Notes under the pieces: generated by a model
Databases searched by the model: none
What the model was told of the DNA's origin: nothing
What the model saw: only the letters and a program-made list of their open reading frames with translations
From: Bombardia bombarda
Lineage: Eukaryota > Ascomycota > Sordariomycetes > Sordariales > Lasiosphaeriaceae
Reading direction: 5' to 3'
Assembly (NCBI GenBank): GCA_030512295.1
Contig: JAULSR010000002.1
Span: 5,642,001-5,706,000, forward strand
DNA: 64,000 nucleotides
In this document: piece after piece, positions 45,260-56,804 of the stretch
How the letters are laid out: every line of letters starts with the position of its first letter
How positions within the stretch are numbered: the first letter of the stretch is position 1
Position numbers and translations under genes: made by a program

Positions 45260-47449
45260 ATGAGTACTGATTACGCCTACGACGAGGAGGGCCACCTCTG
45301 GCCCTTCTTCGTCTTCACCTTGACGCTCATCATCACCCTCCCGCTCACCTACCTGCTCATCAACCGGTCGCGGGACCCCGCCGCCCAGTTCAAACGTGTC
45401 CAGACAAGCTACAAGCACGACCACGCACAAATAGTAGACTCGCTGCGCAAGCAGGAGAAGCGCAAGGACAGGAAAATCTGGCTGGTCGGCCTCGTCGTCG
45501 CAGGATGGGCGATCCTGGCTTACATGCTATACCTGATCAACACAACCGAAGCCCCCGACAACAAGCTATGGAACCCCTACGACATCCTCAACATTCCCGA
45601 CTCGGCCTCGGAAAAGCTCATCAAGAGCACCTACAGGAAACTATCGCTCAAGTTCCACCCCGATAAGATCAAGATCGACCCGGCCAAGAACGAGACCTTG
45701 GAAGACTTGAACAACCGCTACGTCGAGATCTCCAAGGCGTACCAGGCGCTCACAGACGAGGACGTCCGGAACAACTTTATCCAGTACGGCAACCCCGATG
45801 GAAAGCAGGGCTACAGCATCAACATCGGCCTGCCCAAGATCATCGTGTCGGACGGAAACGGAAAATACGTTGTGCTGATCTACTCCATGCTTTTCGGCGT
45901 GCTCCTGCCCTACCTTGTTGGATCGTGGTGGTATGGTACCTTGAGGCGGTCCAAGGAGGGTGTTCTTATGGAGAGCGCTAACCGGCTTTTCCGCGCCTAC
46001 AAGGACAACATTGACGAAGGTGGCGTCATCGCGGCGCTCAGCAGCGGCAAGGAGTTCGAGGCGCTGTTCAAGGGTGACAAGGCCGACGCCGGCTTGTCCA
46101 AGATCGAGTCGAGAATCCTTGCCGAGGGTGAGGGCTCCCCCCTTGCCGGGGGCCTGTCGGTCAAGGACAAGAGCAGGCTTGAGGATTCTGAGAGCGGGCC
46201 GCAAAGGAAAGCGTTGGCGCTACTATGGGCTTACCTCGGGCGCGTCGAGCTTGACGATCCCGTCTTGAACAAGGCGAAATTCGAGGTGGCGCCTGTCGCG
46301 CATGCCCTCAACAAAGCCTTTACCCAAATATCCCTTGCGTACATGAACACGGCGCCTCTTCTATCTTCCTACTACACCAGCCAGCTCCTCATCCAGGCTC
46401 TTCCACCAAAGTCTTCACCCCTCCTCCAGCTGCCATACTTCACCCCGAAGATTGTCAAGGCTGTCGAGGGTGACTCGAGGGTACACACATCTGTGCAGGG
46501 CTTCATGGATAGGCCCGACTCCAAGCGCCGCAGCTTAGCGGTCGGCAAGGGACTTCTCACAGAAGAGCAGTACCAGGAAGCCGTCAGCGTCGCCAAGCAA
46601 CTACCATATCTCCGCGTGGCCAAGGCCTACTTCAAGGTCACGGGCGAGCGCTTCATCATCCCCTCATCCCTCGTCACCCTCGTCGTCAAGGGCCGCTTCG
46701 TGCCGCCCGGCAGCGAGAAGGTGCCCGAGGTCAACGAGACGGACCTCGAAGACATCGATCCGGCAGAGGACGACCTGGACGCGATCCTGGGCCGCAAGAC
46801 GCCCAAGCAGATCGGCAAGGACGAGAACGGCAAGCCCATCATGTCGGCGGCCGAGACGGAGCCCATCTTCCCGCCGCTCGCCGCGGCGCCTTACCTAGCC
46901 CGCGACCACAGCCCCCGCTGGAACGTCTTCTTGACCGACTCCAAGCAGGGCAGGGTGGCGGTGCCGCCCTTCACGTTTGTGCAGTTTGACCAGCCGATAT
47001 TCGAGGCCGACGGCAAGACGCCGACGTTTGCCATGCAGACGGTCAAGGCGCAGTTCCAGGCCCCGCCCCAGGCTGGCCACTACACGTTTGTGATGCACGT
47101 CGTTTGCGACAGCTATGTTGGGTTTGATACCAAGATGGAGGTGACGTTGATTGTGGAGGAGGCGAGCAAGGCGGCGCGGATGGCGGTTGAGGAGGAGATT
47201 AGCGAGCCGGAAGAAGGTTGGTCATCCATCATGTGCTATTTTTTTTGAGAGTTGACAACGGATTGCTAACAATCTTCTTCAGATTCTATTGCTGGCATCA
47301 TGAATGCTGCCAAGGGCGGTGCGCCACCAGCGCCCAAGCCCCGGAAACGGAAAGAGGAAGAAGAAGAGGACTCGGACGAGGAGAGCGGTACTGAGGAAGA
47401 CGAGGACAGTACTAGTGAAACGAATACCGATACGGAGGCGGAGGATTAA
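45260..47449 (+). CDS. SEC63: ER translocon component Sec63
   Basis: Membrane J protein of the Sec62/Sec63 complex; recruits and activates the lumenal Hsp70 Kar2/BiP during post-translational import into the ER. Exons 45260-47216 and 47283-47449 (66 bp intron, GTTGGT donor, TTCAG acceptor), 707 aa. Transmembrane segments lie at about residues 13-34, 73-93 and 202-224. The J domain between the second and third has WNPYDILNI, YRKLSLKFHPDK (HPD at 133-135) and YQALTDEDVRNNF. The Sec63/Brl domain follows, with a typical C-terminal Ig-like part (ARDHSPRWNVFLTDSKQGRV). The C-terminus is a strongly acidic cytosolic tail (RKRKEEEEEDSDEESG), typical for Sec62 binding. Normal length for fungi. Confidence 0.96.
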
Positions 47450-48382
47450 GTCTGTCTGTCTGGCTGTCTGCGAAAGACGCACCGCATGATGTTTGGCCTT
47501 TTTTCTTTTTTTGTTTACTGCTGGCAGCAGATAATGCTGGCTGCCTCTTCTCAAAATCACCTCTTTTTGTAGTTATAACATCATTTATAACCAAAACCGG
47601 CGTTTGTTGCTGCCTTGTTTTTTTGTTTTTTTTTGTGTATTTAGAATAACTATGGCGGCCATAGGATGGCGTTTGGTGGATGTGGTTACCTTCACCTTTT
47701 TTTCCTTTCTGAGATGTTGGTTGCTAAGCATGCAATAAACATGAAAGAGATCGAAACAACTTGACGTAGTCAGCAGCTCGCCTTTGTACTTGTATCAATG
47801 CTATAAGGGCGGTGGATGTAAGTGAGAGAGAGTGTGTGTGAAGTGAACGAGTAAGAACCCCGGATGAGATCTTGCTGTTTTGTCTTGGGCCATCACGGCA
47901 GGTGAAGTGCATTTCTCTGTTCTACCACTTTAGTTATGTATAGTCCCAGACACAAACAGCACACAAGACGTAGCTGGTATGTGCGGTTACACTGCTTAAT
48001 CCTGTTCCACACGGAGATAACAAAAAGGGGGCAAATAGTCTTGAAGAAACAAAAGACGGTAAATTCATAAACATTGTCATCCGACGCCTGTTCTATGCCA
48101 CAGCAGATACATGCAGATAAACCAAATCAAACCAAACCAGCCAGCCTCCCTATATGTGTAAACCCCCCAAGGACCCCATTTTGTATATACTGTCCATCAA
48201 GATAAAAAGCCCAGCCAACGATGCGTCCTCACCAAAGCAGCCCAACCGATATCCCCCCTTTCTAAGCCAAAAAGAAAACCAAAACATGAACCTCACAGCA
48301 ACAACAACAACCAAATCCAACACAACCTTTTAAAGAGCCCCATAAAGGTCTTTTCCAAGTACCTACTTCAAAAGATAACAAA
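47450..48382. other. Convergent 3' region
   Basis: Between SEC63 (+) and the hypothetical gene (-). No gene seen; includes T-rich stretches near 47600-47630. Confidence 0.5.
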
Positions 48383-49671
48383 TCACCGCCTCCTCCCCTC
48401 CCCACCACCACCACCACCTCTACTTCCATCCCTCTCCCCCCTCCCCTCCCGCTGCTGCCTGAACTCGCGCTGCGCAAACTCCTTCAGCGCGCCCGACAAG
48501 CCCTGCGCCGTGTAATCAAGCGCGTCGCTTATCACCTGGCCCGCGGCGCCGTCGCCCATCCTGCGCAAGGCCTCAAACCCAGCGACGATGCCGGCCATGC
48601 TCTTGCCCATGACGTTCTCGGCCACCTTGTACTCGCGCTCGTAGCGCATCAGCTCGCCGAAGCACATCATGACGTAGGGGGCGAGCCAGCAGACCCAGGC
48701 GTGCAGGCACTGCAGGATGTAGAGGGCGGCGCTGTGGACAAAGTTGCGGTGCTGCTGGTGCTGGCGCTGTTGGTGTTGGTGTTGGTGTTGGGAGTGGCGG
48801 TGGTGATGGTGGCAGATGCATGTGGTGGGGTGGGTCCTGTGGTGGTCGTTTTGGGGGTGGGGGGAGGAGGAGGAGGAGGAGGAGGAGGAGGAGGAGGAGG
48901 AGGAAGAGGAGGGGGGGAGGAGCTCGACGACGGCGGGGGGCATGGAGCGGTAGAGGAGCTTGGCCTCGGTCTTGTCGAGGTCGCGGGGGAGGCCCTGGAG
49001 GAGGTACTCGATGCCGTTGACGTAGAGGCCGCGCTCAAAGGTGCTGTTGTAGTTTGCGTTGAGGAGGCAGCGGGACTCGGAGGCCGAGTTGAGGACGAGG
49101 CTTAGGCCTTTAGTGGTGTGTTAGTATGGATAGTTTCTGGAGAAAGGAGGGGGGGAGGGGGTGTTTTACCTGTGCTTCCGCAGCGCCAATCGACTCCCGA
49201 GACGGCATCGATGGGGGAAGCGGCTGCGCTCATGCTTGCCGCGTTCATGCTTGTGACGATGTTCTTGGCCTCGGAGAACGCGAAGCCCTCCACGACCAGG
49301 CGCTGCCCGGGGCCGCCGCCTGATACATTATCCAAGGCTGCGGTAGTGGCGGCGGCGGCGGCGGATTCAGATGTCGGTGTTGTTGCGGCGGATGAGAAGG
49401 GAGAAGACAGGAAAGAAGCTCTGGACAAGCTGCTGCTGCTCGGCCGCATGGGCGAGGTGACCGACCTGCGGATGGACGGCAGCGGGGGGATGTAGGTCTG
49501 GAGCGAGGCCGGCAGCACTGAATACATGATGGAGAGGGTGCGCTCTTCTTTGACTCTCAGGTCTTGTTGCACAACGGTCTTGCTGAGCAGCGGGATCCAA
49601 CCTCGCGAGCTGGAGGATGATGGCGGTGTCTGTGGAGAGGACGGAGAGGAGGATGAAGGTGTGGACGGCAT
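48383..49671 (-). CDS. Hypothetical protein with poly-Ser tract and hydrophobic helix
   Basis: Not recognised. Exons 49671-49170 and 49107-48383 (62 bp intron, GTAAAA donor, CTAAAG acceptor) give 408 aa; the frame closes. The start at MPSTPSSSS is a choice; in-frame ATGs also lie at 49734 and 49980. The first exon is Ser/Pro-rich but holds a better conserved-looking block (LLSKTVVQQDLRVKEERTLSIM, LPASLQTYIPPLPSIRRS). Exon 2 starts GLSLVLNSASESRCLLNANYN and contains a run of about 17 Ser, a His/Gln-rich stretch and a hydrophobic segment at about residues 292-317 (ALYILQCLHAWVCWLAPYVMM). It ends in a Gly/Arg-rich tail. A membrane-associated protein is possible. Function unknown. Confidence 0.65.
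48863..48913. repeat. GGA trinucleotide tract coding for poly-Ser
   Basis: About 16 GGA-type triplets on the plus strand, encoding the Ser run of the hypothetical protein on the minus strand. Confidence 0.85.
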
Positions 49672-51298
49672 GATGCTGTCGGCACCGTCGTTGTTGATCT
49701 TGTTGATGACGCTAACTTTGATGATCCATATCATGGGATCAGGAACCAGATATTGACAGGAAGAAAGAGTCCACGAGGACAGGGACGATTCAATGTAGTC
49801 CGAGTAGAGGAGAGAGAGGAGAGAAGGTTCAAAGGGAGGAAGAGAACGCCGGCTCTTGAGCGGGGGTTTCAACTTGCAGGTCGCTGCTACTGCTACGACG
49901 CCGCCGCCGCCCCCCGGTTGCAAGACTGACTGCCTGACTGTCCGGGGACGTAACGAAGGCACGCACGCACTGGGGCTCAAGTTAGGGACTTCGGGCCCTA
50001 GCCTAGCTAGGTAACCACTACCATAGTATGGGGCGTTTTACGTGGGCATTAGACGAGGCAAAAGAAGAGAATTCGTAGAGGGGAACGCAGATCAGATTAG
50101 CCCGAGTGACAGACAGGTGAGGGCGTGGCAACGATGAGAGAAGCTAGGCAGAGAGCCAATGGCCATTTATTGACTGAAAATTGAAACAAAAAAGAAAGAA
50201 CTAGGTCCAGCAGACAGAGAAAAGATATGTCATGCAAAAGGGTGGGTGGTTGACTGTAGTGGTGGTTGGCGCAACCAAAGAAAAGCATGTGAAAGAGAGA
50301 TAGATGCGTTCATACCTTCCTTAGCTGCCTCTTATCAGGTTATCAGGGGGGAATATGTGGGGCACCAGACCTACAGCAGCATTTTGACCTCTTTGGCGGC
50401 GGTTTGGAGTGGAGTTTCCTGCATGTAGAATGTCTCATTGTGTATGGTGTGTCAAAAAGTCAATATCCACCTGTCTGCCAACCGAACCTCCTTGCCTCGT
50501 TGGCTTGGGATTCCGCCATGTGATAACGAGTCTGTTCCAGGGAGGGATACATAGAGCATAAATAAGATGTTGAATTCATCGCCTTGAGAAAGTATTTCGA
50601 AATAAATTTAGATACACATTCACAAATACTCTAACACTTACACCATCAGACATGGTTTGGTTTGATTCGTGCTACTACAACACCTATTTGTTTCCTCAGT
50701 GACTCGCCACCCCCCTTACAACTAATTATTGTTATTGTCCTAGGCTACGTACGAGCAGTTCTAAAGTACGCAGGTAACCAACTTGGAGAAGTCTCTCGCC
50801 TCCCGCTATGGAGACAGATTTAATATTATCATATCACATGCAGTTGTGATGGTAGCAAAATCTATTTATCCTCTAAATAATTATAGCAACTCTCTAAATA
50901 ATTATGGCAACTAATGGGCTTTTGCATGTCACAGGACCGAGCCCATCTTGGGTTAACAGCCTTCCAACTACAAACCGAAATCATGAGATACGCTATCACA
51001 TTTCATCTGCACAAAAACCAGATTTAATCAGTCAAAGACGGGGAGCACCACGGACACCATCATGCTGCCGATCGAAGAATAGGAAACAAAGACAGAAACA
51101 AAAAGATAATCTCATCAGATATATTATGATTCGCTACCCAAAACAGAACCTGAGGTAGATAGCCATACACAGCTTTGCCATCCGATACCATGCCATGCCG
51201 TGCTATGCCATGCCATGCCCTGCTTAAAAAGACCACCACCAGCCGGGGTTACCCCAGTACCCTATTGCATATACACACATTCAAACAGCAGACAAACA
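49672..51298. other. Intergenic, upstream of the poly-Ser gene and 3' flank of CUE1
   Basis: No supported gene. An ATGCC-type short repeat lies near 51187-51222. Confidence 0.5.
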
Positions 51299-52083
51299 TC
51301 ATGAACTCCCACTACCACCCGCCGCTTCCGCCTTGGCCGCCTTCTCCGCCGCAATCTTAGCCTCCATCTTCCTCCTCGCCTCTAAAATCATCTCGTCTCT
51401 CCTTCTCTGCAGCAGCGACTGCCTCTCCTCCTTATTGGTGCTCCACGCCTTGGGAGCCCTCCCATTACCGCTTCTCGCCGTCGCCGCCTCTGCCTCCGCC
51501 TCTACCGCCACCTCCGACACCGCCTCAGCCGCAATCTTATCCTTCAAATTATACCTCGTGATCAAATCCGGCTGCGCCAGCTTGTCGTCCTTCTTAGCAG
51601 CAGCCTGTGCCCCTGCCCCTGCCGTCGACTGGCCCCCTGTAGCATTATTATCCGCCGGGGGCGGAGGAGGCTGGAATAATATCGGTGGCTATATCAAAAC
51701 GTCGTTAGTGAAACTGAACCCCAAAAATGGTGAGGGAGAGAGGGACGGAAAAAGACAAGACAAAAAAAAAAAAAAAAAAACTAAAAAAAACTCACAACAT
51801 CCATCCTCCCCGCCAGAATCCGCTCCGTCGTCATGGCGATATTCCCCCCGTTTCTCTGCAGATCCCACAGGATCGTCCGCCGCTCCGCCTGCGGGAACAT
51901 CTGCTGTATCCTCTGCACGGCCGCCTCGCGCGACCGCAGCGCCGCGAGCGCGTCCCTCTGCTGCTGCTGCGGCGACGGCGGCGGCGCTGTCGGCGAGAAG
52001 AAGAAGTAGCGGATTATGAGCCCCGAGATGACTAGGATCACGACCAGCGACGGCACGTTGATCTCTTCGGTAGTGCTTGCCAT
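51299..52083 (-). CDS. CUE1: CUE-domain ER membrane protein Cue1-like
   Basis: ER anchor and activator of the ubiquitin-conjugating enzyme Ubc7 in ER-associated degradation. Exons 52083-51796 and 51688-51299, 225 aa; the intron (51795-51689, GTGAGT donor, ATAG acceptor) contains a long T tract on the coding strand. One N-terminal membrane segment (about residues 10-29, LVVILVISGLIIRYFFF) is followed by a Pro/Gln linker and a CUE domain at about 50-95 with the MFPQ motif and RRTILWDLQRNGGNIAMTTERIL. The C-terminal part carries ITRYNLKDKI and a helical KEERQSLLQRRRDEMILEARRKM segment resembling the Ubc7-binding region. Size and order match yeast Cue1. Confidence 0.88.
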
Positions 52084-53325
52084 GGCTGATTAGTGGTGGT
52101 GGTTGATGGTGATGGATGACGATCGATGGCGATATGGGTGAGATTTTGCGCTCCTGTTGCGCCCCGCGCCCTTCCTTTTTTTTTTTCTTTTTTTTTTTTT
52201 CTTTTTTTTTTTCCCCGTTTGTGATGGGTGTGATCGATTTCGCTACCTCAGGGAATCAAGACAAAGAGAGAGATAGAACCCAGGTAGATGTAGTATATGG
52301 GATGGGATGCGCGGGTAGCAGCAACTGGAAAGAAGAGCTGCTGATGACGATGGTGGGGAATGGGGATGGAAAGTTGAAAGGGGTTCCCCAACGTTTGTTC
52401 TCGACCGGTTCGGTTCGATTCGATTCGCCTTGTCTCGTTTCGCGTTCTAGACGTGCGCTCGCTGCTTTGCTGAAGAGTTGACTATTCTCGGATGCGCAGG
52501 GTGGGATGAATCAAAAACGATCCTGTCGCAAACACGAACGTGATGTTGTAGGTGGGCAGACAAGTGAAGTGAAGATGTTATACTTTCGTAAAGCAGCAAG
52601 CTCTCGGCGAAGTCGGGGGGTCTGGCTGGATCCACCAACCAGGACATGATTTGCACAGTGTTGGTTCCTGATTCACGCGGCAAGAACCGCGGCAAAGGTC
52701 AAGAAATCACTGTGCATATATCATATCCACACGGAGTACGGAGTACAAAGGGCCCCCGCCCCCCCCCCCCCCCCCCCGGCCAGCGTCGTTATCTACTTCT
52801 AGAGACACGAAGGGGGTAACGTCTAAAGGAACTGACTTCAACATCACCTTCCTCCTTAAAGAAATCAAGAATCCCATGAGCATAACTACCTATAAAGAAA
52901 AAGCAAAAAAGACCCCTATGTACCTTAGCCCTCAACCATCACCTGCATACACATCAAAAGCAACAAACACTAAAAAATCAAAACTATCGCAAAAATCAAG
53001 CCTATCGCATATCGTCCTTAATTCATAAAAACACACTGTTGACTCTTGATCAGGCGAGTCCCTACTTCGCTTGGTATGTATAGAGAGGCAATTATACGTG
53101 CCTATACACAGAAAAGAGGAGAGAGCACAATGTCACCTGTCCAGACAGAGCGACGCTCCGGACTGACCTGGCCATATATGCCAGCCTCCCCCTTCTCTCT
53201 CCGCGAGTATGACCATGTCAATCACTTCATATACCATCACCCCCTCTTGCTCAATTCCGACGTCATAACAAAACGTGCCGGAAACAACGCATCAGTTGCA
53301 AAAACAAAAGCCAAGCTCCGATACT
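52084..53325. other. Intergenic, CUE1 promoter and 3' flank of NOT2
   Basis: No gene seen. It holds T-rich tracts at about 52169-52212 and a run of 19 C at 52759-52777. Confidence 0.5.
52759..52777. repeat. C19 homopolymer
   Basis: Nineteen consecutive C in the region between CUE1 and NOT2. Confidence 0.8.
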
Positions 53326-56207
53326 TCATGCCCCTATTACTCCCTGAATCTGCGGCCCGCCGACGTTGGCATCCAGGTCCGCATAGTACAGAGTAAACTC
53401 TCGCTGCTAGACAGTCAGTTAACAAACTCAAGGTCAAAAAACATCAAACACGTCGCCCCCAGCTCATAGGTTGGTCTTTAGTCATACCCTTTCCTTGCGC
53501 CAGTTTGCAGCGTCCCAAATCACGTAGTAGCCACGTTCGTGGTTTTGGCTCAATGCCTGTGGGACCATCATTTCGTCTTTGGTCAGCCACATTTGCAGCT
53601 TCTTGTGCCATCTCCAGTTGCGAGTCATGCTGGATCTCTTGTCAGTTGCTCATCCAGCTGGAAAAAATACTGAGCGTCAGGAGTAGGCAGGGACAAAAAC
53701 TTACAGTTCCCCCGCAGCCATTTGCTGCTTGATATCCCCAGGGCAACTGTAGAATATCCACATCAAAGTCTCTTCGTTAAAACTCTGAATCTTGGCCTCA
53801 ATCGGCTGCACATTCTTAACCTGGTAGCATTCTGGTAGGCGAAATTTAGGAATGGCCGGTCTGGGGGCCACGTCGTCAAAGACCGAATATATCTGGGTCG
53901 AGAACAGGTCGGTAGAGGTAAGGTCCAGCCCCAGATTTGACGGGTCAATGCCACACGTCAGAGCATTGTAATCGGGGTAGTTGTTCATTAGTGTCCTGAG
54001 ACCCTTTAGGCCAAACTTGTCGATAGGAGCCATTCTATCGAGTGGGTCCTGAACTCCGCTCATGCGCTCGCTTTCGTCCTCTTTTGCCTTTCCTGCCGGA
54101 GGGTCGTTGCCGATCGCCCCGAGCGGGTTCCTGTGCCCCAACGGTTGCGCAATGGCGTCACCCACTGATGAAAGTGACGCCAAGCTATCCTCCCGATATG
54201 GTGGTGGCTTTTGACGTGCCTCGTCCTCACCGACAGGACTCCTTTGGTCTTGCGGGCGTGCAATCGTGGTTGGCGAGCGCGCTTCCGCGGCGCGCGTGTT
54301 CGCAGACAAGGCGTTGAGTAGCCCATTGCCAGCTCGGTTTGGGTTTGGGTTCATCGTAGTCGTAGAGCCAAAACCTAAGGTGGACATAAAATGTGCACCC
54401 CGCTCCTCGGCGGTTGCGCTTCGGTTTAATGGTGGAAAGTCGTCAGTAACGTTAGGCTGTGCCTGAGATGGCGGTGTGGCAGTGCCCTGGTTTCCGAATC
54501 TGAAAGTGCCCTGGGCCGATTGCAATCGAGAAGTTGGGAAGATATCATCCTGCTGGGGTTGTTGCGAGGAAAGGGGAGTGCCGGCGCCTCTTTGCGACGC
54601 CCCGCCAATGGTTCGAGAACCGCTTGATGACCACATAGTGGACTGCCCCGCGCCTGCTAGCTGTGAATTGTTGGATAGAGATGGAAACTCCCTGTGGCCA
54701 AAGTCAGTCAAGTGCGTTCACTCATCCGGTTTTAGGAATGTCAACATAGGAGATGCCGGGATTCCAAGATAGGCCACTATAGTACACGAAGTGAGATGAA
54801 GAAGGAGCTCAGTACCCCTTTACGACGGTCGCATAGGGAAGCCCCGCTGGAGGCGATTGAGCCTGTTCCGCCTTCTCCTCGTGGCTCCTGAATGTGAGCC
54901 TGATAGACCCCAACTGAGGCTGTGGCATAATGGTATTGAAATCTTCGCGCAGGCTTAAGGGCGTGAGGGAAGTGACAAGTAACGATAAAGAGGGAAGGAG
55001 CATGTCAAAGTGTGTGCAACAGGGGCGTGACAAGGAACTCAAAAAGCACCAGGAGGAGTGGTGAAGAAGGCGCCAATGTAGTGTTTGGTTCCCGTTTGTG
55101 TGTGACTCTTGGGCGGCCTTCAGGAAAGACACTACTGTTGAGCGCCATCTGAGAGGAGGGCGAAGTAAAGTGTGGGTGGTCACACCCAACATGGGAAAAA
55201 TAAACAAAGATCCAGCCAAAGCAGCATGCAACAGAACCAACAACAAAATAAACAAAGTCCTGACTTACGAAAGATCCAATGATGCCGCTGATTGAGATCC
55301 ACTCAGACTTTGAGCAAAGCTGACATTTGCTCCCAATTGTCTCGCAGTGCCTGGGGGTACATTCGCACCACCGCCCATGGGCGTGCCTGCTCCGAACGCC
55401 CATCCAGCTGCGGCGCCACCACCTTTTTCTTGGGTTAGTCCTCAACGACAGCCCTTGTGCTTGGTGTGCTATGACAGAGTCCTCACCTAGTTTTCCATTC
55501 GGTAACCTGTTGGGCGCAGCACGGCCTGACTGAGGCTGCTGCTGTTGCTGCTGCTGTTGTTGCTGTGATTGTTGTTGCTGTGGCGGTGCATATCCATGTA
55601 TCCGCATCGACGGCGGTCCTGGTTGTCACAAGCCTGTCAGTAAACCAGTTCTTGTGGGTTTTGTCCAAGACAAAAGAAACGAAGCATTGGTAGAAGAGCG
55701 CGCCGCATGTAAGAACAAGACACGAGATGTGATGATTTAGCAACTCTGGTGGCCAAGGCTGCCGCACCACGCCGAGGACAACCAGGAGGAGGCTCGCCAC
55801 ATATTGACAGAAACAGAGCCCGACCTGGCTGATGTGACCATGTCACCAGTGACCGCACCAGAGCTCCGTATATGACCCAGGCAAAGGCTAGGGCATTGAC
55901 GACGTCCAAGGCTGGCACACCGAGGTCCCATTCATGGTCAGGCTGGCAGCCTGCGACGACGGCGACACCAACTGCCCTGGCAACCCTGCCGCAAACATGC
56001 GGGCAAACCGACGGGGAGCACAACGCTAGAGGCATCGAGGGCCATCAAAGCAGGAGGCGCCGGGGCTTGAAGGAAGGCAAGCATTGGTGCAGCGGGCAAT
56101 CGGCCAATCGGCGGGCGGGGTACAGCTGGAGATAGTGTGTATGTGTATTTGTGTGCTCGGGAAGGTCGAAGAGAGAGGCGGGTCGCCACTATACCTGGCC
56201 GGTTCAT
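53326..56207 (-). CDS. NOT2: CCR4-NOT complex subunit Not2
   Basis: Core subunit (Cdc36/NOT2) of the CCR4-NOT deadenylase and transcription regulator. Six exons: 56207-56195, 55618-55487, 55422-55269, 54691-53705, 53629-53488 and 53403-53326, 501 aa; all phases close. The first exon has only 13 coding bases (MNRP plus one base). The second codes a Gln-rich stretch. Exon 3 has ANVSFAQSLSGSQ, and exon 3 to 4 forms the LDLSEFPSLSN motif across a 577 bp intron. The C-terminal NOT2/3/5 domain is DKFGLKGLRTLMN..., FRLPECYQVKN, TRNWRWHKKLQMWLTKDEMM, GYYVIWDAANWRKERREF and a final YYADLDANVGGPQIQ. Introns 1 and 3 (574 and 577 bp) are unusually long for this genome. Confidence 0.92.
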
Positions 56208-56804
56208 GATGTCGGAATTGTCGTGCACGACGTATCTCGAGAGAGAGGGCAATGGTGGATCGAAAGAGGGCGTGGTCGCGGCTATCGGAAAAATGTGTCG
56301 GCCTCGGGAGCGGGGGAGTAGAGCCACAGGATCAGATTATCAAGGTTGCAGTTGTAATGCACCTGGTTTTGATGTGGATGGCGGTTGTGAAGGCTGGATG
56401 GAGGCTAGAAGGCTAGCAAAAGCTAGTTGATGCGACACCACAGACCACACTGACCACTGACCACTGACCACTGTGGTCTGCGCGCAGCACTGCGACACCG
56501 AACCTTTTTGGCATTGGCCCGTGCTTTCCCCACGCTGGAAACTCAGCCCGGAATGCTCGAGCTGAGGCTTAGCTGAAGCGCAATGACGGAACTAGGCTGC
56601 TTTAGGGACTAGCGTTGCTTATACTAGGTTAGACTCCCTTAGCTCTCCCAAATTCTAGTGGCAGCACTAGGGAGCCTTGTTCAGGTGGGCCACATCCTTC
56701 CCGACAGTTTCATTCAAGCTTCAACATAAATTCTGAAATGCCCTTGCAACATTTTAATCAATCAAAAAGTGAAAAAAAAGTAGGCTCTCAATAATACTTA
56801 GACT
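56208..56804. other. NOT2 promoter and 3' flank of ZNG1
   Basis: No gene seen. It holds a hairpin-forming repeat at 56431-56499 (see separate entry). Confidence 0.5.
56431..56499. repeat. Hairpin with tandem CACTGAC units between direct repeats
   Basis: CAGACCACA (56441-56449) and its inverse TGTGGTCTG (56472-56480) flank three CACTGAC-type units. The whole is bracketed by TGCGACACC at 56431-56439 and 56491-56499. It lies in the NOT2 promoter region. Confidence 0.7.

Noticed and set aside
54809..55255. 148-codon open frame within NOT2 intron 3
   Set aside because: No conserved domain, and the flanking NOT2 exons join in phase without it to form the expected LDLSEFPSLSN motif.
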